Source of the DNA: JAMXLO01 sp036265005
GTDB lineage: Bacteria; Pseudomonadota; Alphaproteobacteria; Acetobacterales; Acetobacteraceae
Direction of reading: 5' to 3'
Assembly (NCBI GenBank): GCA_036265005.1
Contig: DATAPW010000359.1
Span: forward strand, 62,001 to 126,000
Length of the DNA: 64,000 nucleotides
Shown here in pieces: positions 1 through 10,369 of this stretch. The translations under genes were made by a program, and so were the position numbers. The notes under the pieces were generated by a model. That model saw only the letters and a list, made by a program, of their open reading frames with translations, was not told the DNA's origin and did not search any database. How positions within the stretch are numbered: the stretch's first letter is position 1; every line of letters starts with the position of its first letter.

Positions 1-886
1 CCAGCTCGGGCAGGATTTCCGGATCCGGATTGGCCAGCGCCAGGATCAGCGGCTTCGGCGCCAGCAGCTCGAGCCATTCCGGCTTCAGCACGCGCGGTGC
101 AGAGAGGCCCAGGAAGACGTCGGCGCCGGCCAGTACATCCTTGAGCGTCCGCGCCTCGGTGGCGCGCGCGTAGCACGCCATGTTGGGCAGCATGTCATTG
201 CGGTCGGTGCGCACCACGCCCTGGATATCGGTCAGCGTGACGTTCTCCGGCCGCAGTCCCATCGAGACCAGCAGATCGACGCAGGCGAGCGCCGCGGCGC
301 CGGCGCCCGAGGTGACGAGGCGTGCGTCGGACAGCGCCTTGCCCTGCAGCACCAGCCCGTTGCGCACTGCGGCGGCGACCGTGATGGCGGTGCCGTGCTG
401 ATCGTCGTGGAACACCGGGATGCGCATGCGCGCGCGCAGTTCAGCCTCGATGGCGAAGCATTCCGGCGCCTTGATGTCCTCCAGGTTGATGGCGCCGAAG
501 GTGGGTTCCAGCGCCGCCACCACGTCGCAGAACCGGGCTGGATCTTCCGCATCCACCTCGATGTCGAACACGTCGATGCCGGCGAACTTCTTGAACAGGA
601 CGGCCTTGCCCTCCATCACCGGCTTGCCCGCCAGCGCGCCGATATTGCCCAGGCCCAGCACCGCGGTGCCGTTGGAGATCACGCCGACTAGATTGCCGCG
701 CGTGGTGTAGTCGCGTGCCGTGTCCGGATCGCTGACGATGGCCTCGCAGGCAGCAGCGACACCAGGCGAATAGGCGAGCGCCAGATCGCGCTGGGTCGCC
801 ATGCGCTTGGTCGGCTCGATCGCCAGTTTCCCGGGTTGCGGCAGCCGGTGGTAATCCAGCGCCGCCTTGCGGAAGTCGTCGTCCAT
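1..886 (-). CDS. maeB: NADP-dependent malic enzyme, N-terminal part (cut by window edge)
   Basis: The 295 visible residues form the malic enzyme N-terminal and NAD(P)-binding domains. Malic enzyme decarboxylates malate to pyruvate in the cytoplasm. Family landmarks are the early AYSPGVA motif, TRGNLVGVISNGTAVLGLG, the KKFAGIDVFDIE segment, FHDDQHGTAI with its metal-binding acidic residues, and a glycine-rich segment VTSGAGAAA. The ATG at 886 has a GGAGA about 8 bases upstream. The C-terminus lies outside the window, so I cannot tell whether the phosphotransacetylase-like domain common in alphaproteobacterial MaeB (about 760 residues) is present. A receiver-only protein is encoded 126 bp upstream on the same strand. 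Confidence 0.93.
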   Translation of the reverse strand, partial: MDDDFRKAALDYHRLPQPGKLAIEPTKRMATQRDLALAYSPGVAAACEAIVSDPDTARDYTTRGNLVGVISNGTAVLGLGNIGALAGKPVMEGKAVLFKKFAGIDVFDIEVDAEDPARFCDVVAALEPTFGAINLEDIKAPECFAIEAELRARMRIPVFHDDQHGTAITVAAAVRNGLVLQGKALSDARLVTSGAGAAALACVDLLVSMGLRPENVTLTDIQGVVRTDRNDMLPNMACYARATEARTLKDVLAGADVFLGLSAPRVLKPEWLELLAPKPLILALANPDPEILPEL

Positions 887-1012
887 CAGCCTCGGTCTCC
901 TGCCCTGCGCGGGCAGGATGAGCGGACGCCGACGGGGTTGCAACGAGCGTCGCAGAGAGGCGGGTATGAAGTTCGATCAGGTCTGTCGCCGGCGCACCGT
1001 CGGTTTGCGACG

Positions 1013-1390
1013 CTATCGCGGTTGGCCTGGCCGCAACCGCGCCAGGACGGCTTCCAGGTCGCGGCCCTGGAAGGGCTTCTGCAGGACCGGTGCGTCGGGA
1101 TGCGCCGGATCGACGCCCGAGGTTCCGTAACCGGTCACGAATGCGAACGGAATGCCGCGCGCGCGCAGCGCGGCCGCGACCGGATAGACCGGGCTGCCAC
1201 GCAGGTTGACGTCGAGGAACGCCAGGTCGAATGCGCCCGTGCCGGCAATCGCCAGTGCCTCCTGAAGTTCGCCGACCGTTGCCACCACATCGCACTCAAG
1301 CTCGCTGAGCATGTCCTCCATGAGCATGGCGATCATGGCCTCGTCTTCCACCAGGAGAACGCGGCTCCTGGCCCCTGTCCCGACTGTCAT
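1013..1390 (-). CDS. Receiver-only response regulator (CheY-like)
   Basis: This 125-residue protein is a single receiver domain with no output domain. The acidic pair is in LLVEDE, the phosphoacceptor Asp is in AFLDVNLRG, a Thr lies in FAFVTGYG, and the conserved Lys is in LQKPF. I chose the ATG at 1390 because a longer in-frame extension (to 1525) is Cys/Arg-rich and unlike any receiver N-terminus. Proteins of this kind pass phosphate between histidine kinases or act by protein contact. No kinase gene is adjacent, so the partner is unknown. It lies between argJ and the malic enzyme gene on the same strand, with gaps too large to prove an operon. Confidence 0.85.
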   Translation of the reverse strand: MTVGTGARSRVLLVEDEAMIAMLMEDMLSELECDVVATVGELQEALAIAGTGAFDLAFLDVNLRGSPVYPVAAALRARGIPFAFVTGYGTSGVDPAHPDAPVLQKPFQGRDLEAVLARLRPGQPR

Positions 1391-1561
1391 GCGACTCGCG
1401 TCCGATGCTCGGTTGGGTAACTCGTCACCCTGCCGGCGCACCGACCCCACGCAGGGACGGCACGCTGCGACGGGCCTGCAGCATGGAACGTCGGCGCAGT
1501 GCTGACAACCGCGAGGCTGCCACATATGCGTGACGCCCGGGAGATGCCTCCTGGGAGGCGG

Positions 1562-2791
1562 CTACGAGCGGTACGACCCATTGATGTCGATGTAGCCGTG
1601 CGTGAGGTCGCAGGTCCACACGGTGGCCTTGCCGCGACCCAGGCCGAGGTCGATGGCGATCTCGACCTCGCCGCCCTTCATGTGCTGGACCACCGGGGTC
1701 TCGTCGTAGCCCGGCACCACGGCGCCGTTGCGCGCCATCCAGACCCCGCCGACACCGACCGACAGCTTGTCGCGGTCAGCCGGCTCGCCGGCCTTGCCCA
1801 CCGCCATGACGATGCGCCCCCAGTTGGCGTCCTCGCCGGCGATCGCGGTCTTTACCAGCGGCGAGTTCGCCACCGCCAGGCCGATCCGCTTGGCTGACCG
1901 TGCGGTGGTGGCGCCGGTGACATCCACCCGCACCAGCTTCTGCGCGCCCTCGCCATCCCGCACCACCTGCAACGCCAGGTCCAGCAGCACCGCGTCCAGC
2001 GCCCGCGCGAAGTCCGCGAGCATGCGGCCGCCCTCGGCCGGCACCCGCGGATGCTTCGCCTGCCCGGTGGCGAACAGCAGCACGGTGTCCGAGGTGGAGG
2101 TATCGGAATCCACCGTGGTGCAGTTGAAACTGGCATCGACGCCCTTCTCCAGCAGCGCCTGCATCGCCCCCGCCGGCAGCTTCGCGTCGGTGAACACGAA
2201 GCACAGCATGGTCGCCATGTCCGGCGCGATCATGCCGCTGCCCTTGGCGATGCCGCTGATCCGCACCTCGGTCTCGCCGATCATCGCGATACGCGTGGAG
2301 GCCTTGGGAAAGGTGTCGGTGGTCATGATGCCGCGCGCGGCCGCCGCCCATGCATCGTCTCGCAGGTCCCGGTGCAGCGCTGGCAGCGCGGCGACGAGTT
2401 TCTCGTGCGGGAGCACCTCGCCGATCACGCCGGTGGAGGCGACGAATACCTGCTTCGCGGGGCAGCCCGCGAGCTTACCGGCTGCCGCCGCGGTTACCGC
2501 GCAGGCATCGCGCCCGGCCTTGCCGGTGAACACGTTGGCGTTGCCGGCATTCACCACCACGGCGCGCGCCTTGCCGCCGGCGAGCGACGAACGGCACCAG
2601 TCGATCGGCGCGCCGGGACACCTGCTGGAGGTGAAGACGCCGGCCACCGTGGTGCCGGCCGCCAGTTCCATCATCACGAGGTCGGTTCGCCCCTGGTATC
2701 GGATGCCGGCCGCCGTGGCGCCGAGGCGGACGCCGGCAAGTGGCGGCAGTTCCGGCAGCGGAATGGCGAGCGGCGAGACGGACGGGGCCAT
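1562..2791 (-). CDS. argJ: Bifunctional ornithine acetyltransferase / N-acetylglutamate synthase
   Basis: ArgJ transfers the acetyl group from N-acetylornithine to glutamate in the cyclic arginine pathway; some family members also acetylate glutamate with acetyl-CoA. The protein is 409 residues, the usual length. It is an N-terminal-nucleophile enzyme that cleaves itself into two chains, and the cleavage motif KGSGMIAPDMATML places the nucleophile at Thr194. Other signatures are VVVNAGNANVFTG, the STGVIGE motif and GEDANWGRI near the C-terminus. It begins 32 bp after the parvulin gene on the same strand, in the argJ-parvulin-secA order seen in alphaproteobacteria, so the two are probably cotranscribed. 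Confidence 0.97.
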   Translation of the reverse strand: MAPSVSPLAIPLPELPPLAGVRLGATAAGIRYQGRTDLVMMELAAGTTVAGVFTSSRCPGAPIDWCRSSLAGGKARAVVVNAGNANVFTGKAGRDACAVTAAAAGKLAGCPAKQVFVASTGVIGEVLPHEKLVAALPALHRDLRDDAWAAAARGIMTTDTFPKASTRIAMIGETEVRISGIAKGSGMIAPDMATMLCFVFTDAKLPAGAMQALLEKGVDASFNCTTVDSDTSTSDTVLLFATGQAKHPRVPAEGGRMLADFARALDAVLLDLALQVVRDGEGAQKLVRVDVTGATTARSAKRIGLAVANSPLVKTAIAGEDANWGRIVMAVGKAGEPADRDKLSVGVGGVWMARNGAVVPGYDETPVVQHMKGGEVEIAIDLGLGRGKATVWTCDLTHGYIDINGSYRS

Positions 2792-2823
2792 GGTTTCCTT
2801 CCTCGGTCAGACCAGTTGCTGGT

Positions 2824-3753
2824 TTACTTGGCGGGCGGGGGCTGGGCAGTGTCCGTGGCGCGCATCGGCGAGCCGTCCAGGTTGAACTTCTCCACCGAGG
2901 CGGAGGCGCGCGCCTTCGCCACCACCTTCTGCACGCCTTCCTGGATCATCTTCTGGCGCAGTTCATCGCGCGCCTGCTCGAAGCTGGGCGGTTCCGCCTG
3001 GCGGCGTTCCACCACCAGGATCACATGCCAGCCGAACTGGGTGTGCACCGGGTCCGGCGAGACCTGGCCCGGCTTCAGCGCGAACGCGGCGGTGGCGAAC
3101 TCCGGCACCATCTCGTCCTTCTTGAAGAAGCCGAGATCGCCGCCCTGCTGGGCGCCGCCGGGGTCCTTGCTGTACTGCTTGGCCAGCGCTGCGAAGTCGG
3201 CGCCGCCCTTCAACTGCGCAATGATCTTCTTCGCGTCGGCCTCGTTGTCCACCAGGATGTGCTTGGCGTGCACCTCCTCCTCGCCGGGCTTGCCGGCATA
3301 TTGCTGGTCGTAGCGGGCGTGCACCGCGTCGTCGGTGACGGTGGGACCGACCTCCTTGCTCAGCATGGCGGTCTGCAGCGCGCGGTCCGCCGCGGCGGCT
3401 ATCTGGCGTTGCACGCCGGGGTCCTTGTCGAGGCCGGACTTGTGCGCTTCGGCGATCAGCGCGCGGCTGTCGATCGCCTGGTCGAGCAGCATCGGCAGCA
3501 GGGTCTGCTGCGGCACGCCGCGCAGGTTCTCGGGCAGCGCCTGCGCCGCGTCCTTCAAATCGCTCAAATGGATCGGCTGGCCGTCCACCTTGGCCACCAC
3601 CGGATCCGGCGGCGCGGGCGTCGGAGCGGCGGGCGTCGGAGCGGCGGGCGCGGGCGACTGGGTGCCCTGCGCCAGCACGGCGGTGCCGCTCAATAGGGTG
3701 GCGCCAAGTGCGGCGATGACCAGGCGGGACGCGATTCCGGCAGAACGCGGCAT
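2824..3753 (-). CDS. Exported parvulin-type peptidyl-prolyl isomerase
   Basis: This 309-residue protein is a periplasmic folding factor of the SurA/PrsA type. It starts with a signal peptide (Arg-containing start, then a hydrophobic stretch ending in AVLAQG), followed by a short Pro/Ala linker of repeated APTPA units. A helical chaperone domain comes next, then one rotamase domain: HAKHILVDNEADAKKI, the DPGGAQQGGDLGFF motif, and QFGWHVILV. The ATG at 3753 is preceded by AGGAG at 7 bases; upstream in-frame sequence is not coding-like. It is divergent from secA and shares a strand with argJ, consistent with an envelope-biogenesis role. Confidence 0.93.
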   Translation of the reverse strand: MPRSAGIASRLVIAALGATLLSGTAVLAQGTQSPAPAAPTPAAPTPAPPDPVVAKVDGQPIHLSDLKDAAQALPENLRGVPQQTLLPMLLDQAIDSRALIAEAHKSGLDKDPGVQRQIAAAADRALQTAMLSKEVGPTVTDDAVHARYDQQYAGKPGEEEVHAKHILVDNEADAKKIIAQLKGGADFAALAKQYSKDPGGAQQGGDLGFFKKDEMVPEFATAAFALKPGQVSPDPVHTQFGWHVILVVERRQAEPPSFEQARDELRQKMIQEGVQKVVAKARASASVEKFNLDGSPMRATDTAQPPPAK

Positions 3754-4125
3754 CAAAACTCCTGTTGAACGCGAAGCCTGATCATGGCGGAAGCGGTCCT
3801 GCGTCACAAGGACGCGCCATGACGCGGGACGCGGCGCTCCGCGGGTTGCGGCTTCGGAAGGTCGGTCGGCTTCGGGCGCGCCGCCTGCCCCTGCGCCATG
3901 GCGACGCCGCCGGACAGGAGCACAGCGTGACGGCCCGCACAGCATGCCAACTCCTATGCGGAACGGATCACGGGAACTTCATGGCCATGCGGTCGCCGCC
4001 GGCGCAACCGCCGTGGTGTTGCAGCGTCGTTGACCCGGACGGGCCCGGGTCCTATCTGAACCAGGTCCCGGACTCGCCCCGGGGCCTGCCTGCCCGGCCC
4101 GGCGCCGGCCATCCGAGAAGGTCCC
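3754..4125. other. Divergent intergenic region between parvulin gene and secA
   Basis: This 372-bp stretch must hold the promoters for both divergent genes. I find no convincing conserved protein in it. On the minus strand a possible 48-codon reading frame beginning TTG near 3957 would encode a small Pro-rich peptide with a weakly signal-like start, but support is too thin to annotate. GC content is high and no clear -35/-10 pair or hairpin stands out. Confidence 0.4.
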
Positions 4126-6882
<2,757 letters not shown>

Positions 6883-6894
6883 GCGCCGGCCGCC

Positions 6895-6914
6895 GCCAGG
6901 CGCAAGCGCCCGGC
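6895..6914. terminator. Candidate bidirectional terminator hairpin
   Basis: A 9-bp stem (GCCAGGCGC pairing with GCGCCCGGC, one mismatch) with a two-base AA gap sits between the converging ends of secA and the MFS gene. It is followed on the plus strand by AGTTTC, a poor T-tract, so termination is plausible but not certain. Confidence 0.35.
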
Positions 6915-6918
6915 AGTT

Positions 6919-8166
6919 TCAGCTCCCCGCCGTCGCGCTGCCCGGCCGCGGCGTCGCTGGCACACAGTCACGCCGCGGCAGCAGCAGCGGGGTGGCGAGC
7001 AGCAGGACGCCGGCAATGGCGATCGCGATGCGGGGACTGGTGATGCCTGCCAGCAGGCCCCACAGCGCGGTCAGGCCGGCGACAGTGAGGTTGCTGGTGA
7101 CCGACCACGCAGACAGGGTGCGGGCCACGCGATCGCTGGCGATCTGCTCGAGCCGGTAGGTGGCGAACACCGGGTTGAACACGCCTATGCAGATGATCAG
7201 CCCGAACTCGACGAGGATGACGAGCAGCAGCCCGCCAATCCCGGGGCCGATGAGGGCCAGCCCAAACGGCCAGCAGGCACGCAGCGTTCCGGCGGCGAGC
7301 ATGACCTGGTGTCGCCCGAACCGCACGACGAGCCGCCGGGCCAGGCGTGATCCGACGAAGCCGCCGACGCAGGGAGTGCCGAACGCCAGGCCGTATTGCC
7401 AGGGTGCAAAGCCGAGGCGGCCGAGCATCAGGACGGCAAGCAACGGTGCGGTCGCCAGGATCAGGCCGTTGACCAGGACGGTGTTGAACAGCAGCGGGCG
7501 TAGCGCCGGGTGGGTGAGGATATAGCGCCACCCGTCGAGCAGATCGCCACCGCCGGGCCGTGCCGCGTCGGTCCGCACCGGGCGCGACTCCCGTCCTCCG
7601 ATCGCGCCGATCCCGGCTGCCGAGAACAGGTAGCTCGCCGCATCGGCCACCACTGTCGTCACCGGGCCGAACAGCCCGATCGCGGCTCCGCCGAGTGGCG
7701 GTCCGAGTGCGGTGGCGGTCCAGGTCGTGGACTCGAACCGCGCGTTCGCAATCAGCAGGTCGTCCGGCGCCACCAGATTTTTCAGGTAGGCGCCGCCGGC
7801 TGCCCTGAATGCGATGCCGGCAGCACCGGTGATGACCGACACGACCAGGAGCTGGGCGAAGCTGAGCCGGCCCAGTGCAAACGCTGCCGGCACGCTGAGC
7901 AGCGCCGCGCAGCGGACCAGGTCCATCGCGATCATTGCCGGCCGTTTGCGCCGGAACTCGACCCACGGGCCAAGCGGCACGGCCACCACCGCGCCCACCG
8001 CCAACCCGGTCGCCGCCAGCAGCGACACCTCGGTCGGCCCGGCGTGCAGCACCAGGATCGCGATCAATGGCAACGCGTCGAACGCCACCCAGCTGCCGAA
8101 CGTGCTGGCCGCATACGCTGCCCAGAGCCAACCGAATTGCCGCCCCAACGACCGCCCGCCTACCAT
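6919..8166 (-). CDS. MFS transporter, EntS-like exporter family
   Basis: This 415-residue membrane protein has about 12 hydrophobic segments and the MFS loop between helices 2 and 3 (GPWVEFRRKRP). The N-terminus (GWLWAAYAASTFGSWVAFDALPL) and the overall pattern resemble the MFS_3 exporters such as enterobactin exporter EntS. I chose the ATG at 8166; the in-frame extension to 8436 is Arg/Cys-rich, and a LexA-type box at 8264-8278 lies inside it, which supports the shorter start. It faces secA tail to tail. Substrate unknown. The upstream box suggests DNA-damage control, which is an inference. Confidence 0.85.
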   Translation of the reverse strand: MVGGRSLGRQFGWLWAAYAASTFGSWVAFDALPLIAILVLHAGPTEVSLLAATGLAVGAVVAVPLGPWVEFRRKRPAMIAMDLVRCAALLSVPAAFALGRLSFAQLLVVSVITGAAGIAFRAAGGAYLKNLVAPDDLLIANARFESTTWTATALGPPLGGAAIGLFGPVTTVVADAASYLFSAAGIGAIGGRESRPVRTDAARPGGGDLLDGWRYILTHPALRPLLFNTVLVNGLILATAPLLAVLMLGRLGFAPWQYGLAFGTPCVGGFVGSRLARRLVVRFGRHQVMLAAGTLRACWPFGLALIGPGIGGLLLVILVEFGLIICIGVFNPVFATYRLEQIASDRVARTLSAWSVTSNLTVAGLTALWGLLAGITSPRIAIAIAGVLLLATPLLLPRRDCVPATPRPGSATAGS

Positions 8167-8263
8167 GCCCGGCACGTCCTTCGCTGCCTCGCCGCAATCA
8201 GCCCATAGCGACCGGCATCGCGCGCGGTCATTCGCTTGCCTCGCCCTGCCCGGCTGCCGTTTA

Positions 8264-8278
8264 GAACATAATAGGAAC
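8264..8278. promoter_or_regulatory. Candidate LexA (SOS) box, GAAC-N7-GAAC
   Basis: The plus strand reads GAAC-ATAATAG-GAAC, equal to GTTC-CTATTAT-GTTC on the minus strand. This is an exact match to the alphaproteobacterial LexA consensus GTTC-N7-GTTC. It lies 98 bp upstream of the MFS start (8166) within an unusually AT-rich patch. A 9-base direct repeat ATAATAGGA (8268-8276 and 8281-8289) overlaps it, and TATTAT units on the minus strand could serve as a -10 element. Confidence 0.5.
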
Positions 8279-8575
8279 AGATAATAGGAGCTCGGGTCGC
8301 AGTCGATGACGACGCAGCACAGCAATCGTGACCTGGGCAAGCACGCCGCGATCAGTGGAGCCGGCGCCCGCACCGCAGCACGCTGGGCGCCGGAATCCCG
8401 GCAAGATCGCTGGCGTGGCGAAAGGACCCCATGCAAAGCGGGAAATCACCCGGCGGTTGGGCCGCGCCGCGCTCGGCGTCCGTCGGCACCGACCACCTCG
8501 CCTGCATAGCCATCGGTCGGCGGTCGCACTAAACCAGCACCCGGCGCAACACCGCTGCCTTGGGTGCCACGACTT

Positions 8576-9721
8576 ATGCCGCTGCACGGCGAGCACGCCA
8601 CTTCCAACCGGACGTCCCTGCTCGCGGTCTGCACGCTGCCGCCCTGGCCGGCGATGAACGGCTACTCGCTGCGCGTCTCGCATCTGCTGCAGCACCTGGC
8701 GCCGCACTGGTCGATCACCCTTGTGGCGCCGCCGTCCGATGCCATCCCGGCCGGGATCGCCGACCACGTGCCGGTGACGCTGCCCGAGCGCGGCGTCACC
8801 TATCCGTGGCGGTTCGACCAGGCCGCCTTGCGCGCCACCGTGGACCGCGTGGTGAACCACCGCCGCCCCGATCGCGCCCTGGTCTGGGCCGGCAGCGAAG
8901 CGCTGTGGTTCGACCGTCCCGACCTGCCGCGCGCCGTCGTCGACGTGATCGACTGCAATCCGTTGGAATTCTGGCGTGGCTTCCGGTCCTATCGCGACCT
9001 GCGCCAGCGCTACCGCAGCCTGCGCGAGATTGCCATTGCGGCGCGCTATGCCCGCCGTACCGTGCGCAGCTACGCCGCCACGGTCTGCGTCGGCCAGGCG
9101 GATGCGCAGTGGCTGCGCCGCATCGGCGGGCGTAGCTCGGTCCACGTCGTGCCGAACGGCGTCGAGGTCGCCGGGCCCGAGATGATTGCGCCGGAAGCCG
9201 CGACGCCGATCCTCAGCTTCACCGGTGCGCTGGATTATCAGCCCAACATCGAGGCGGTGCGGTTTGCCGCCGCTGCGATCTGGCCGCGCATCCGCGCCGC
9301 CACGCCCGCCGCGCGGTTCGTCGTGGCAGGCCGCAATCCGATACCCGAGATCCGGGCGCTCGCCGCACAGCCTGGCATCGAGATCGCCGCGAACGTCCCC
9401 GACATGACAGCGGAGATCGGCCGTTGCTGGGTGTCGATCGCGCCGATGCGCTCCGGCGTCGGCATCAAGAACAAGGTGCTGGAAGCCTGGGCCTGCGCGC
9501 GTCCGGTGGTGCTGACCCGGCTGGCGACCAATGGCCTGATCGTGCCGCCGGGCCACGCCGATCTGGTCTGCGACAGCGCCGATGCGATGGCTGGCGCGGT
9601 CATCCGGCTGTTCAACGATGCGGCGGAGCGCCACCGACTGGGACAGTCGGCGCGCGAGACGGTGCAGCGTCACTTCACCTGGGCGAAAGCTGCCGCACGC
9701 CTGGATGCGCTGCTGCGGTAG
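8576..9721 (+). CDS. Glycosyltransferase, GT4-like family
   Basis: The protein (381 residues from ATG 8576; a GTG at 8564 would add four) has the two-domain layout of GT-B glycosyltransferases. The C-terminal half contains FTGALDYQPNIEAVRFAA, then VAGRNP, then an acceptor/donor region with IAPMRSGVGIKNKVLEAWA and the acidic residue in KVLEAW. This is typical of the sugar-PEP/exosortase-associated glycosyltransferase type. The N-terminal part has PPWPAMNGYSLRVSHLL, a nucleotide-sugar enzyme start. No SD sequence is obvious before either start. No polysaccharide genes are adjacent, so the acceptor is unknown. Confidence 0.85.
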   Translation: MPLHGEHATSNRTSLLAVCTLPPWPAMNGYSLRVSHLLQHLAPHWSITLVAPPSDAIPAGIADHVPVTLPERGVTYPWRFDQAALRATVDRVVNHRRPDRALVWAGSEALWFDRPDLPRAVVDVIDCNPLEFWRGFRSYRDLRQRYRSLREIAIAARYARRTVRSYAATVCVGQADAQWLRRIGGRSSVHVVPNGVEVAGPEMIAPEAATPILSFTGALDYQPNIEAVRFAAAAIWPRIRAATPAARFVVAGRNPIPEIRALAAQPGIEIAANVPDMTAEIGRCWVSIAPMRSGVGIKNKVLEAWACARPVVLTRLATNGLIVPPGHADLVCDSADAMAGAVIRLFNDAAERHRLGQSARETVQRHFTWAKAAARLDALLR

Positions 9722-9727
9722 GCCGGC

Positions 9728-10309
9728 TCAGCGGACCAGCTTTTCGATCCCGGCGAAGTCGATCGCGCCAATGAAGCTCTTGAGCGTCGGCTCCGGCGTG
9801 TCCTTGTTGCCTTCGATCTTCACGATCACCTTGTCGGCGACCAGTGTCATATAGCTGTTGTCGTTGTCGGTGTACGACATGCGCCGGCCGCCGACCACGA
9901 CGGTCTTCATGCCGCCGGCTGCGGCGAACGGGCCGGCGAGGAGCGCGGCCATGCCCTGCAGCATCGGCGAGTCCGCCATGATCTGTACTTCCACCTGCTG
10001 GCCGCCATTGTGGTAGGTGCGGCTGGCAGTGATGCCGCCGCCCAGCATCGCTGCGGCGACCGCGGAGGCTTCGGCATCGTCGGCGGTCCAGCCCGGAGGC
10101 GGCTGCGGCAGCAGCTTCTTCAGGATATCCGCGCGCGACTGCCGCAGCAGGTTGGTCGCCGCATCGAGCGCGGCGATGGCGGTCTGCGTGTCGTGGTTCT
10201 GGTACGCCTTGAGTGCCTCGTCGATCTGGTCGGTCACGTCATCGGCGCGCGCGCCGGAAGCGACGCCGAGCAGAAGCAGCAGGGCCGCAAGTCCATGGCT
10301 CGGTCGCAT
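9728..10309 (-). CDS. Exported protein of unknown function
   Basis: This 193-residue protein begins with a clear signal peptide (MRPSHGLAALLLLLGVASG, cleavage near ARADD). The mature part opens with a helical segment predicted to form a helical hairpin (DQIDEALKAYQNHDTQTAIAAL), reminiscent of a TPR-like unit. It then has a beta-rich region resembling lipoprotein-type domains (RTYHNGGQQVEVQIMADSPM, VVVGGRRMSYTDN). I do not recognise a named family. I chose the ATG at 10309; the extension to 10423 runs into the repeat at 10336-10369. It converges on the glycosyltransferase gene, and the AceE-like gene ends 55 bp upstream on the same strand. Confidence 0.75.
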   Translation of the reverse strand: MRPSHGLAALLLLLGVASGARADDVTDQIDEALKAYQNHDTQTAIAALDAATNLLRQSRADILKKLLPQPPPGWTADDAEASAVAAAMLGGGITASRTYHNGGQQVEVQIMADSPMLQGMAALLAGPFAAAGGMKTVVVGGRRMSYTDNDNSYMTLVADKVIVKIEGNKDTPEPTLKSFIGAIDFAGIEKLVR

Positions 10310-10335
10310 CCGCGTTTCCCTGTGTTTGCGTTTGG

Positions 10336-10369
10336 TACGGCGGAATGCGCTGCGCTTTCCGCCCCTACC
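10336..10369. repeat. Small GC-rich palindromic repeat, family 1
   Basis: The unit TACGGCGGAATGCGCTGC... belongs to a family with a common core GCGGA-x-GCGCAGCGCA-x-TCCGCC. Related copies lie at 40758-40788, 40791-40825 and 45635-45668. This copy overlaps the 3' end of the AceE-like gene, whose stop codon is at 10365-10367. Confidence 0.55.

Noticed and set aside
1535..1562. Short GCCTCC-GGAGGC palindrome downstream of argJ
   Set aside because: The stem is only six base pairs with no T-tract, so a terminator call is not justified.
3800..3957. Possible 48-codon small secreted peptide between the parvulin gene and secA (minus strand)
   Set aside because: TTG start, no clear SD, weak signal-like segment and no family resemblance; not enough for annotation.
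8261..9673. 470-residue minus-strand frame opposite the glycosyltransferase
   Set aside because: It runs into the AT-rich LexA-type region, shows Arg/His-rich shadow composition and conflicts with a recognisable glycosyltransferase.
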